Below are positions 7,641 to 14,808 of a DNA stretch of 41,550 bases, piece by piece. The stretch is taken from the NCBI GenBank assembly GCA_046758905.1, contig JBHIBC010000018.1:1-41550 (forward strand), written 5' to 3'. Source of the stretch: JBHIBC01 sp046758905 (GTDB taxonomy: Bacteria > Acidobacteriota > Polarisedimenticolia > Gp22-AA2). Both the position numbers and the translations under genes were made by a program. Position 1 is the first letter of the stretch; each line of letters starts with the position of its first letter. The notes below the pieces were generated by a model that saw nothing but the letters and a program-made list of their open reading frames with translations, ran no database searches and had not been told where the DNA came from.

Positions 7641-8382
7641 GGCGCCGCGGCGACTCGCATGCGCCGTGCTTGCGGCCGGGGTCCTCGGGACCGGGTGCCT
7701 GGTCGGCGACTCCATGGAGCGGGACCCGGCGGAGGTCATGGACGACCCTTTCGTCCGCGCCCGTCAACGGATGGTCCGCGAGCAGATCGAGGCGCGCGGC
7801 ATCCGGGATCCCCGGGTCCTCGAGGCGATGCGACGGGTCCCGCGGCACCTGTTCGTGCCGGAGCCGTGGAGGAGCCGGGCCTACGAGGACGGCCCGCTGC
7901 CGATCGGTGAGGGACAGACGATCTCCCAGCCCTACATCGTCGCCTTCATGACGGAAGCGCTCCGGCCCCGGTCCACCGATCGGATTCTCGAGGTCGGCAC
8001 CGGGTCCGGGTACCAGGCCGCGGTGCTGGCGTCGATCGTCGCGCGCGTCTTCACTGTCGAGATCCTCCCGGGCCTGGGCGAGCAAGCGCGCCGGCTGCTG
8101 CACGAGCTGAACTACGATAACGTGGAGGTGCGGATCGGCGACGGCCACGCGGGGTGGCCGGAACACGCCCCGTTCGACGCGATCATCGTGACCGCGGCCC
8201 CGGAGGAGGTGCCGCCGGCCCTGATCGATCAGCTGGTGACGGGCGGACGGCTGGTGATCCCGGTGGGCCGGCGCGAGCAGCATCTCATCCGCTTGACCCG
8301 TACCGCCGAGGGTGTCGAACGCGAGACCCTCCTGCCGGTCCGGTTCGTGCCGCTGACCGGAGGAGGATCGCGCCCGGACTGA
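7612..8382 (+). CDS. pcm: Protein-L-isoaspartate O-methyltransferase with export signal
   Basis: About 256 residues from the ATG at 7612; a GTG at 7603 is the alternative. The catalytic core is typical PCMT: MVREQIEARGIRDPRVLEAMRRVPRHLFVP, GEGQTISQPYIVAFM, SAM motif I (ILEVGTGSGYQAAVLA) and IGDGHAGWPEHAPFDAIIVTAAP. The enzyme methylates isoaspartyl residues of damaged proteins using SAM. Unusually, the N terminus carries about 30 extra residues with an RR-containing basic start, a hydrophobic core (LACAVLAAGVLGTG) and a Cys, like a signal peptide or imperfect lipobox (GTGC). If exported, the source of SAM outside the cytoplasm is unexplained. The start overlaps the endonuclease V gene by 29 bp. 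Confidence 0.88.
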   Translation: MKGSRGARREAPRRLACAVLAAGVLGTGCLVGDSMERDPAEVMDDPFVRARQRMVREQIEARGIRDPRVLEAMRRVPRHLFVPEPWRSRAYEDGPLPIGEGQTISQPYIVAFMTEALRPRSTDRILEVGTGSGYQAAVLASIVARVFTVEILPGLGEQARRLLHELNYDNVEVRIGDGHAGWPEHAPFDAIIVTAAPEEVPPALIDQLVTGGRLVIPVGRREQHLIRLTRTAEGVERETLLPVRFVPLTGGGSRPD

Positions 8383-8430
8383 CCCGCGACCCCGGGCCCG
8401 CCATCAGGGGCTCACGCTTCAGGAGAAGGC

Positions 8431-9861
8431 ATGGCCAAGCTCATCACCCCCCGGAGCGAGGACTACGCCCGCTGGTACACGGACGTCGTCACCCAATCCG
8501 GGATGGCGGACTACTCTCCGGTCAAGGGGTGCATGGTGATCCGTCCGCTCGGCTACGCCGTGTGGGAGGCGATGCAGAAGGACCTGGACGCGCGCTTCAA
8601 GGCGACGGGTCACGAGAACGCCTACTTCCCCCTGTTCATCCCCGAGTCCTACCTGCGCCGCGAGGCGGAGCACGTCGAGGGGTTCGCGCCGGAGTGCGCC
8701 GTGGTGACCCACGGCGGCGGGAAGAAGCTCGAGGAGCCGCTGGTCATCCGTCCCACGTCGGAGACGATCATCTACGCGATGTACTCCAAGTGGATCCGCT
8801 CCTACCGTGACCTCCCGGTCCTGATCAACCAGTGGGCCAACGTGGTGCGCTGGGAGATGCGCACCCGGCTGTTCCTGCGCACCACGGAGTTCCTGTGGCA
8901 GGAGGGACACACGGCCCATGCAAGCGAGGCGGAAGCGGAGGACGAGACCCTGAAGATCCTTCACGTTTACCGGTCCTTCGCGGAGGACCGCATGGCGATC
9001 CCGGTCTACACCGGGCGCAAGACCGAGAGTGAGAAGTTCGCAGGGGCGCTGCGCACCTACTGCGTCGAGGCGCTAATGCAGGACAGGAAAGCCCTGCAGG
9101 CCGGAACCTCGCACAATCTCGGCCAGAACTTCGCCAAGGCCTTCGACGTGAAATACCAGACGAGGGACGGCGGGTGGGAGCACGTGTGGAACACATCGTG
9201 GGGCGTCTCCACCCGCCTCGTGGGCGCCCTCGTCATGGCGCACGGCGACGACAACGGGCCCGTCTTCCCGCCGCGCCTGGCACCGATCCAGGTGGTCATC
9301 GTCCCCATCTGGAGGAGCGACGAGGAGAAGAGCCGCATCGCGGAGGCCGCATCGCGGGCGATGAGGGAGCTGGAGGCCGCGTACCGCGTCCGGGCCGACC
9401 TGCGCGACGAGCTGTCGCCGGGACGGAAGTTCAACGAGTGGGAGCTGAAGGGAGTTCCGCTGAGGCTTGAGATCGGCCCCCGGGACCTCGACGCGGACCA
9501 GTTCACCGCGGTGCGACGGATCGACCGCAGGAAGAGCGCCGTGCCGCGGGCGCGGATCCGCGACGAGGTGGGCCGGATGCTCGAGGAGATCCAGCGGGAC
9601 ATGCTGGTCCGGGGCCGGGCGTTTCTGGCCGAGAACACCCGTGACGCCGGCCCGTACGATTCGTTCAGGAGGGCGATCGAGGAGGTGGGCGGCTTCTACC
9701 GCGCCCACTGGTGCGGCTCCGCCGACTGCGAGCGACAGATCAAGGACGAGACCAAGGCCACGATCCGCTGCGTCCCTCTGGAGGGGAACCGGACGGCCGG
9801 CACCTGCCTGCGGTGCGGGGCCAGGTCCGACCGATGGGTCTACTTCGCGCGCGCCTACTGA
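8431..9861 (+). CDS. proS: Prolyl-tRNA synthetase, archaeal/eukaryal type (type 3)
   Basis: 476 residues, matching the short archaeal/eukaryal-like ProRS class that lacks the editing insertion of the E. coli type. Class II motifs are evident: YSPVKGCMVIRPLGYAVWE near the N terminus, IRPTSETIIYAMYSKWI, and motif 2 with the hallmark FLWQEGHTAH. The anticodon-binding domain starts near residue 285 (PIQVVIVPIW). The C-terminal zinc-binding domain holds four cysteines in WCGSADC and TCLRCG and ends in the characteristic aromatic YFARAY. It attaches proline to tRNA-Pro. AGGAGA lies 6 nt before the ATG. The VWA gene starts inside its last 28 bp. Confidence 0.96.
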   Translation: MAKLITPRSEDYARWYTDVVTQSGMADYSPVKGCMVIRPLGYAVWEAMQKDLDARFKATGHENAYFPLFIPESYLRREAEHVEGFAPECAVVTHGGGKKLEEPLVIRPTSETIIYAMYSKWIRSYRDLPVLINQWANVVRWEMRTRLFLRTTEFLWQEGHTAHASEAEAEDETLKILHVYRSFAEDRMAIPVYTGRKTESEKFAGALRTYCVEALMQDRKALQAGTSHNLGQNFAKAFDVKYQTRDGGWEHVWNTSWGVSTRLVGALVMAHGDDNGPVFPPRLAPIQVVIVPIWRSDEEKSRIAEAASRAMRELEAAYRVRADLRDELSPGRKFNEWELKGVPLRLEIGPRDLDADQFTAVRRIDRRKSAVPRARIRDEVGRMLEEIQRDMLVRGRAFLAENTRDAGPYDSFRRAIEEVGGFYRAHWCGSADCERQIKDETKATIRCVPLEGNRTAGTCLRCGARSDRWVYFARAY

Positions 9862-11120
9862 CCCTCCGGGTCGGGGCTGCGGCGCTGATCGCGCTGGGGA
9901 CGGCCGGTCCACCCGCTGGGCCGGGGACGGCGGCGGCCGCCGGCCGGCCCGCCCCCCCGGCGGAGGGCCCCGTCGAGGCCCGCCGCGCGGTCGAGGTCCG
10001 CTTCCTCGAGCCGTCTCCGCCCGCCCTGATCCTGGGAGACACCCGCCTGACCGTGGAGGCGACGACCTCCCCCCCTCGCCGCATCGTGAACGTCCGCATC
10101 TACGTCGACGGCGCACTCCTCACCATCCTGGAGAGGCCGCCCTACACGCTCGTCTGGGACGCGGGGACCCGCTTCCGCCGCCGGGTCCTGCGCGCCGTGG
10201 CCACCGACTCTGAGGGCCGCACCGGCGAGGCGGTCCTGGTGGCGCGGCCGTTGTACATCGGACAGTACGAGGAGGTTCGCTTGGTGAACGTGTTCGCGAC
10301 CGTGCGGGATCGTAGGGGCCGCGTCGTCCTCGACCTGAAGGAGGAAGATTTCAGGCTGGTCGAGGACGGGGTCCCCCAGACCATCACACATTTCAGCTCG
10401 GCGCGCGTCCCGCTGACCGTGGCCCTGCTGATCGACGCGAGCAACAGCATGAACCTCGGGGGGAAGATCGCTTTCGCACGCAAGGCGGCGGAGGCGTTCG
10501 TCGAGAGCGCGGGCCCGGACGATCGGCTGATGGTGGTCGCGTTCAACGACGAGGTCCGTGAGCTGGTGGGGGCGACCAGCGAAGCACCGCGGCTGAAGGA
10601 GGCCATCGCGAGCATCCGCGCGGAGGGCGGGACCGCCCTGTACGACGCGATCTACAGGATCGCGGACCGCATGGCGGCCGCCGAGGGCCGGCGCGCCATC
10701 GTGTTACTCTCGGACGGGAGGGATCAGGCGCTGGCCGAGGACGAGCCGGGGAGTCTCCACCTGTTCGAGGAGGCGCTGGAGAAGGCCCACAGGGCCGAGG
10801 TCGCTATCTACTCGGTGGGCCTCGGCCGTCATCTGGACGCGGAGATGGACGTGCCGCGCCTGCGCAGCCTCAAGGAGATCCTCGAGACCTTCGCCCGTCA
10901 GACGGGCGGCCGGGCCTACTTCCCCTCTCGGCCGGGAAGGCTGTCGCGGATCTACCGTCAGATCGCCGCGGACCTGAAGGCACAGTACAGCCTCGCGTAC
11001 ACCTCGGCGAACCGGGCCCGCGACGGGCGCTGGCGGTCGATCTCCGTGGAGGTGAAGGATCCGGACCTGACGGTGCAGGCACGTGCCGGCTACTACGCCC
11101 CGGGGCCCGGCGCGCCGTGA
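9834..11120 (+). CDS. Exported VWA-domain protein, acidobacterial VWFA-related family
   Basis: About 428 residues from the ATG at 9834, which gives a signal peptide (LLTLRVGAAALIALG, then Ala/Pro-rich cleavage region) and overlaps proS by 28 bp. An Ig-like N-terminal half (VRIYVDGALLTILERPPYTLVWDAGT) precedes the strongly conserved FATVRDRRGRVVLDLKEEDFRLVEDG. That in turn leads into the VWA domain with its MIDAS: DASNS starting at D201, GGTALYDAI with the MIDAS Thr, and LLSDGRDQ. This layout matches the von Willebrand factor A family described as acidobacterial. It is probably a periplasmic or surface metal-dependent adhesion module; the partner is unknown. Confidence 0.88.
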   Translation: MGLLRARLLTLRVGAAALIALGTAGPPAGPGTAAAAGRPAPPAEGPVEARRAVEVRFLEPSPPALILGDTRLTVEATTSPPRRIVNVRIYVDGALLTILERPPYTLVWDAGTRFRRRVLRAVATDSEGRTGEAVLVARPLYIGQYEEVRLVNVFATVRDRRGRVVLDLKEEDFRLVEDGVPQTITHFSSARVPLTVALLIDASNSMNLGGKIAFARKAAEAFVESAGPDDRLMVVAFNDEVRELVGATSEAPRLKEAIASIRAEGGTALYDAIYRIADRMAAAEGRRAIVLLSDGRDQALAEDEPGSLHLFEEALEKAHRAEVAIYSVGLGRHLDAEMDVPRLRSLKEILETFARQTGGRAYFPSRPGRLSRIYRQIAADLKAQYSLAYTSANRARDGRWRSISVEVKDPDLTVQARAGYYAPGPGAP

Positions 11121-11419
11121 GGCGCGGCGCGCACGGCCCGCGCTCGGTCGCGGCGGATCAGGACGAGGTTGCGCGTGTACACGAAGATCCCGGCCGACTG
11201 GCCCAGAGTGAAGACCGGGTCCTGCCGGTGCCAGAGGGCGTAGACGAAGAGGATCCCGCCTCCCACCAGGCTCAGGTACCAGAACGCGACCGGAATGGTG
11301 CTCCGTCCCCGCCTCTCCGACACCAGCCACTGCACCAGGAACCGCAGCGTGAAGAAGAGCTGACCGAGCAGGCCGAACAGGACCCAGCCGTCGACGTGCA
11401 GGAGCCTCTCAAGACTCAT
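11093..11419 (-). CDS. LAB_N domain protein (lipid A biosynthesis N-terminal family)
   Basis: 108 residues with three predicted membrane helices (VLFGLLGQLFFTLRFLVQWL, FWYLSLVGGGILFVYALW, and FTLGQSAGIFVYTRNLVLI). The QWLVSERRGRSTIPVAFWYLSLVGG motif is the LAB_N signature. LAB_N proteins commonly sit beside DPM1-like GT2 enzymes and ArnT/GT39 transferases and are thought to act in polyprenyl-phosphate-sugar or lipid A modification. The ATG at 11419 overlaps the GT2 stop by 11 bp, and GAGGTGAAGG precedes it. At its 3' end it overlaps the convergent VWA gene by 28 bp; the last residues (APHGAPGPGA) come from that overlap. Confidence 0.88.
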   Translation of the reverse strand: MSLERLLHVDGWVLFGLLGQLFFTLRFLVQWLVSERRGRSTIPVAFWYLSLVGGGILFVYALWHRQDPVFTLGQSAGIFVYTRNLVLIRRDRARAVRAAPHGAPGPGA

Positions 11420-12137
11420 CCTTCACCTCGTAACGCAGCCTTCGCTTCTTCATCCAGCGCACCGCCAGCAGGTCGAGAAACGACGGGACCAGACGATTCG
11501 CGATCCCGTACTTGGACCGCCCGTGCCGCCGGGACCGGTGGCCGACAGGACACTCGTGCACGCGGAATCCCTCCATCTTGAGCAGCGTGGGGAGGAACCG
11601 GTGCATCCCCTGATAGAGCTTCAGGCGTGACAGGGCCTGTCGGCGGTACGCCTTCAGCGAGCAACCCGTGTCGACGATCTGCTCGTCGCTGAGCCGGTTG
11701 CGCACGTAGTTGGCGATCCGGGAGGAGATCCTCCGCACCAGGTTGTCGCGCCGCGTCCGGCGGATGCCGACCACCGCGTCCCAACCGTCGAGCTCCGCGA
11801 TCAGCTTCGGGATGTCGCCCGGGTCGTTCTGGAGATCGGCGTCCAGCGTCACCACGACGTCTCCGCGCGCCCGCCGGAACCCCGCGTCCATCGCGGCCGT
11901 CTGGCCGGCGTTGCGCACGAAGCTCACGACGCGGACGCTAGGGTCCATGCAGCGCAGCCGGCCCAGGACCCCGGCGCTGCCGTCGGTGCTCCCGTCGTCC
12001 ACGAAAATCACCTCGTACGAGAGGCCCGATCCGCGCAGCACCCGGCGGATCTCATCCGCCAGCGGGAGGATGTTCTCCCGCTCGTTGTACACGGGGATCA
12101 CCAGGGACAGGTCGATCGTCGTTCGGGAGCCGTTCAC
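11409..12137 (-). CDS. DPM1-like family 2 glycosyltransferase (polyprenyl-phosphate sugar synthase)
   Basis: 242 residues with a GT-A fold: LSLVIPVYNERENILPL, the nucleotide-binding VDDGSTDGS, FVRNAGQTAAMDAGF, the metal-binding DADLQNDPGDI and the later VDTGCSLKAYRR and HRSRRHGRSKYG segments. This is the dolichyl/undecaprenyl-phosphate sugar synthase subfamily (ArnC, DPM1), but it lacks the C-terminal membrane helices of ArnC. It would load a sugar onto polyprenyl phosphate at the cytoplasmic face. The GTG at 12137 starts one base after the kinase 1 stop, and LAB_N overlaps its end, so the three genes form a tight operon. A GT39 transferase able to use such a donor lies at 19148-20806. Confidence 0.92.
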   Translation of the reverse strand: MNGSRTTIDLSLVIPVYNERENILPLADEIRRVLRGSGLSYEVIFVDDGSTDGSAGVLGRLRCMDPSVRVVSFVRNAGQTAAMDAGFRRARGDVVVTLDADLQNDPGDIPKLIAELDGWDAVVGIRRTRRDNLVRRISSRIANYVRNRLSDEQIVDTGCSLKAYRRQALSRLKLYQGMHRFLPTLLKMEGFRVHECPVGHRSRRHGRSKYGIANRLVPSFLDLLAVRWMKKRRLRYEVKDES

Positions 12138-12138
12138 T

Positions 12139-12774
12139 TCAGTTGAAGATCCACAGACGCCGCAACCGACTCATGCGCCGGTGGCGGCGACACTCGGCCG
12201 GCGTCAGGAGATCGGGAGACAGGCGGGCTTTCCATTTCAGGACGGCCGACTCGTCGACGGCCCTCAGGAGGCGGGACAGGATGCGGCCGACCCTGGTGCG
12301 CCCGTCCAGGCACACGGAGGCGTTGAAGTCGATGACGTAGGGCCGCCCATCCGCCGTGATCAGGATGTTGTCCCGCTTGCGCAGGTCGATGTGGGCCACG
12401 CCCCGGGCGTGGATCTCGGCAACGAGGCGGGTCAGATCCTCGAACATCCTGGCGGTCCGACCGGCACGGAACCGGCACCAGCGGGTGATGCGCTCCCCGT
12501 CGACCCCCTCCATGAGGAGGCCGAAACGCCCCACCCTGCCGTAGCATCTCGGGACCCCGGGGACGCCGCGCAGGCGATCGAGGGCCCGGGCCTCGCGCCG
12601 GATCTGCAGCCGCCCCAAGAGGCGGATCGGCCACGTCTTGTCGCCGAAGTCCTTCAGGATGGCCCGGCCGTCACCGCGCGCGACGCTTCTGATATCGGCC
12701 TTGCTCCAGCCCCCACGCCGGACAAGGGTCTCCCCGCTCCGGGCGCCCGCGGGCACCTCCTGTGACGCGATCAC
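12139..12774 (-). CDS. Small WaaP/RIO-like kinase (kinase 1 of a paralogous pair)
   Basis: 211 residues from the GTG at 12774, which has GAGGG 5 nt upstream. The frame is open to 14112, but that part antisenses two other genes. Kinase landmarks: ATP-binding Lys in AILKD (K41), helix-C Glu in RREAR (E61), catalytic loop HIDLRKRDNIL (H128, D130), and IDF with metal ligand D149. The equivalent of the usual catalytic-loop Asn is Asp (D135), and the DFG glycine is Asn. The protein is clearly related to kinase 2: both share LKD, WP-I/V-R, REAR, GVP-R, HARGVAH and PYVIDF in the same spacing. The closest known groups are lipopolysaccharide core kinases and RIO-type kinases. It is the first gene of the kinase 1-GT2-LAB_N operon. 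Confidence 0.82.
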   Translation of the reverse strand: MIASQEVPAGARSGETLVRRGGWSKADIRSVARGDGRAILKDFGDKTWPIRLLGRLQIRREARALDRLRGVPGVPRCYGRVGRFGLLMEGVDGERITRWCRFRAGRTARMFEDLTRLVAEIHARGVAHIDLRKRDNILITADGRPYVIDFNASVCLDGRTRVGRILSRLLRAVDESAVLKWKARLSPDLLTPAECRRHRRMSRLRRLWIFN

Positions 12775-12786
12775 CGCAACCCTCTG

Positions 12787-12795
12787 TGCTATCCT
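12787..12795 (+). promoter_or_regulatory. Extended -10 promoter element for kinase 2
   Basis: TGCTATCCT (TG, one base, TATCCT) lies 70 nt before the kinase 2 ATG, giving a leader of about 63 nt. Near copies (TGCTAGCCT, TGCTACCCT) precede the RmlC-like gene and PBP1B. No -35 consensus is present, as is common for extended -10 promoters. Confidence 0.4.
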
Positions 12796-12805
12796 TCGCC
12801 CGGCG

Positions 12806-12817
12806 CGAGCGCGCTCG
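12806..12817. promoter_or_regulatory. Perfect 12 bp palindrome between interlocked divergent promoters; candidate operator
   Basis: CGAGCGCGCTCG reads identically on both strands. It fills the space between the rightward -10 (12787-12795) and the leftward -10 (12818-12826) and so covers or abuts both predicted transcription starts. A dimeric regulator bound here could control both kinase operons. No regulator gene is linked. Confidence 0.4.
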
Positions 12818-12826
12818 ATTCTACCA
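12818..12826 (-). promoter_or_regulatory. Extended -10 promoter element for kinase 1 operon
   Basis: TGGTAGAAT on the minus strand is an extended -10 with TAGAAT. The predicted start near 12811 gives a leader of about 37 nt to the GTG at 12774. Confidence 0.45.
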
Positions 12827-12864
12827 CAGCCGCCGGCGCCGGACCCGGAGCGGGTGCGGCCCTT

Positions 12865-13518
12865 ATGGATCTGTCGAGACGACGTCTGGCCTCCCGGCCC
12901 CGGCGCAGGCTTCACGACGGACGCAACCCGTCCAAGGCTGTGGTGGATCTCGTCGAGTTCGAGGGCGGCCCGATCGTGCTCAAGGACCTCTCGTCGCGGG
13001 CCTGGCCCGTCCGCGAGCTGCTCGGACCGTGGCAGCTGGACCGCGAGGCCCGCGCTTATCGCCGGCTGGAGGGGCTTGAGGGAGTGCCCCGGTTCCTGGG
13101 CCGCGTCGACCGACAGGCGATCGCGATCGAATACGTGGCCGGCCGCGATCTCAGCCACCTCCGCCCCGGCGACCTGCCGGCGCTCTTCTTCGACCGGCTC
13201 GAGGGCATCGTGGAGGCGGTCCACGCGCGGGGCGTGGCCCACGGGGACCTGCACGGCCAGGACGTGCTGGTCGGCCCGGGAGGCGAGCCGTACGTGATCG
13301 ACTTCTCGACCGCGATCCTCGCCGCGGCTCGGCCCGGGCGGGTGCGCGCGCGCCTGTTCGACCAGGCCCGCCGGGCCGACAGGCGGTCGGTGGCCAAGTT
13401 GCGCCGCCGGTTCCTGGGCGGCGGTGCCGCCGTGCCGGAGCGGCCGCCGCTCTACCGCATCGGCAGGGCCCTTCGCCGGATCGTCGACCTTCTGCGCCGC
13501 AGCCGTGGCGGGCGCTGA
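12865..13518 (+). CDS. Small WaaP/RIO-like kinase (kinase 2 of a paralogous pair)
   Basis: 217 residues. ATP-binding Lys in IVLKD (K40), helix-C Glu in DREAR (E61), catalytic loop HGDLHGQDVLV (H126, D128) and IDF with D146. As in kinase 1, the residue at the usual catalytic Asn is Asp (D133), and the DFG glycine is replaced, here by Ser. The HGDLH start of the loop also resembles aminoglycoside-phosphotransferase-type enzymes. The N terminus is Arg-rich, and the C terminus (ALRRIVDLLRRSRGGR) is an amphipathic basic helix that could bind membrane. Head-to-head with kinase 1 and upstream of the RmlC-RmlA-RmlB genes, it probably phosphorylates an envelope glycan or lipid. The substrate is unknown, and the ribosome-binding site is poor. 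Confidence 0.8.
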   Translation: MDLSRRRLASRPRRRLHDGRNPSKAVVDLVEFEGGPIVLKDLSSRAWPVRELLGPWQLDREARAYRRLEGLEGVPRFLGRVDRQAIAIEYVAGRDLSHLRPGDLPALFFDRLEGIVEAVHARGVAHGDLHGQDVLVGPGGEPYVIDFSTAILAAARPGRVRARLFDQARRADRRSVAKLRRRFLGGGAAVPERPPLYRIGRALRRIVDLLRRSRGGR

Positions 13519-13548
13519 AGTCCCCCGTTTGCGCCCGGCCCGGCTCTC

Positions 13549-13557
13549 TGCTAGCCT
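13549..13557 (+). promoter_or_regulatory. Possible extended -10 element for the nucleotide-sugar genes
   Basis: TGCTAGCCT lies 27 nt before the GTG at 13585 in the 66 bp spacer after kinase 2. It could give the rml-like genes a second promoter. Confidence 0.3.
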
Positions 13558-13584
13558 TCGGCCTCGGGCCACCTGGAGATTGCC

Positions 13585-14040
13585 GTGATCCACGGAGTTC
13601 GGACCAAGACGCTCAGGGTGATCCCGGACGAGCGGGGCCGGCTGATGGAGACTCTGCGCTGCGACGACGAGCTGTTCGTCAAGTTCGGGCAGGCCTACAT
13701 CACCACGGCCTACCCCGGCGTCGTCAAGGGCTGGCACTACCACAAGGTCCAGGTCGACCATTTCATCGCCGTCAAGGGTATGTTCAAGGTCGTCCTGTAC
13801 GACGATCGCCCCGACTCGCCCACGCGGGGCGAGGTCAACGAGTTCTTCATGGGACAGCACAACCCGATGCTCCTCCAGATCCCGACTCACGTCCTGCACG
13901 GCTTCAAGGCGATCGGCACGGAGGAGGCCATCATGCTGAACATCCCGACGGAGCCGTACCGCCAAGAGTCTCCGGACGAGTACCGCGTCGACCCGCACAG
14001 CCCGGAGATCCCGTACGACTGGGGCCTGAAGGAGAGGTAG
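13585..14040 (+). CDS. RmlC-like dTDP-4-keto-6-deoxyhexose epimerase family protein, short form
   Basis: 151 residues, shorter than typical RmlC (about 180-190). The cupin core is visible: VIPDERGRLMETLRCDDELFVKFGQAYITTAYPGVVKGWHYHK, with the conserved His after GW/GL, then VDHFIAVKGMFKVVLYDDR and QIPTHVLHGFKAIG. GWHYHK replaces the usual GLHYQ, so the active site is altered and the reaction may be a 3- or 5-epimerisation or isomerisation rather than the classical double epimerisation. The GTG start has GGAG 6 nt upstream. It is followed 4 bp later by the nucleotidyltransferase gene. Together the three genes make a dTDP-deoxysugar; no RmlD reductase is present here. Confidence 0.78.
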   Translation: MIHGVRTKTLRVIPDERGRLMETLRCDDELFVKFGQAYITTAYPGVVKGWHYHKVQVDHFIAVKGMFKVVLYDDRPDSPTRGEVNEFFMGQHNPMLLQIPTHVLHGFKAIGTEEAIMLNIPTEPYRQESPDEYRVDPHSPEIPYDWGLKER

Positions 14041-14044
14041 CGGG

Positions 14045-14788
14045 ATGAAGGGCGTCATCCTGGCCGGCGGACTGGGCAAGCGCCTGCACCCGCTCACCAA
14101 GATCACAAACAAGCACCTCTTGCCCGTCTACAACCGCCCGATGATCCACTACCCGCTGAGGACCCTGGTCGACGCCGGCCTCCGCGACATCCTGATCGTC
14201 ACGGGGGGCACCCATGCCGGCGAGTTCCTGCGGCTTCTCGGGAACGGACGCGAGTTCGGCCTCGAGGACATCGCCTACACGTACCAGGAGGGAGAGGGGG
14301 GAATCGCCGACGCATTGTCGCTGGCACGGCATTTCGTCGACGGCGACAAGAGCGTGGTGATCCTGGGGGACAACATCCTCCAGGAGGACATCCGCCGGCC
14401 GGTCGAGGCGTTCCGCCGGCAGGAGCGCGGGGCGCGCATCCTGCTCAAGAAGGTGCCCGACCCCCAGCGGTTCGGGGTCCCGGAGATCCGTGACGGCCGG
14501 ATCATGACGATCGAGGAGAAGCCGAAGTCCCCCAAGTCCGAATACGCGGTGACCGGTATCTACATGTATGACGCCCGGGTCTTCGACATCATCGACACGC
14601 TGGTGCCGTCGGACCGCAACGAGCTGGAGATCACCGATGTCAACAACGCCTATCTCGCGCGGGGGGAGCTGGAGTACGACGTCCTGGAGGGCTGGTGGAC
14701 CGACGCCGGCACCTTCGAGTCCCTGTTCCGCGCCAGCCACCTGGTCCGCGAGAGCGCCATCGAGAAGTTGACCGCGCGTCTCGGCTGA
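14045..14788 (+). CDS. rfbA: Sugar-1-phosphate thymidylyltransferase (RmlA-like, short form)
   Basis: 247 residues. The N terminus KGVILAGGLGKRLHPLT is the nucleotidyltransferase signature, followed by NKHLLPVYNRPMIHYPL, the metal-site VVILGDN, and a product-binding EYAVTGIYMYD. The C-terminal NELEITDVNNAYLARGELEYDVLEGWWTDAGTFESL matches glucose-1-phosphate thymidylyltransferases. The normal RmlA is about 290 residues; this copy lacks the C-terminal helical extension that forms the allosteric dTDP-rhamnose site in RmlA. It would make dTDP-glucose from glucose-1-phosphate and dTTP. The ATG is 4 bp behind the RmlC-like stop, with GGAGAGG upstream. Confidence 0.9.
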   Translation: MKGVILAGGLGKRLHPLTKITNKHLLPVYNRPMIHYPLRTLVDAGLRDILIVTGGTHAGEFLRLLGNGREFGLEDIAYTYQEGEGGIADALSLARHFVDGDKSVVILGDNILQEDIRRPVEAFRRQERGARILLKKVPDPQRFGVPEIRDGRIMTIEEKPKSPKSEYAVTGIYMYDARVFDIIDTLVPSDRNELEITDVNNAYLARGELEYDVLEGWWTDAGTFESLFRASHLVRESAIEKLTARLG

Positions 14789-14808
14789 GGATCATCCCGC
14801 ACGCCGCC

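Noticed and set aside
12775..14112. Upstream extension of the kinase 1 frame to 14112
   Set aside because: It antisenses kinase 2 and the RmlC-like gene; the GTG at 12774 has a good ribosome-binding site and matches the kinase fold.
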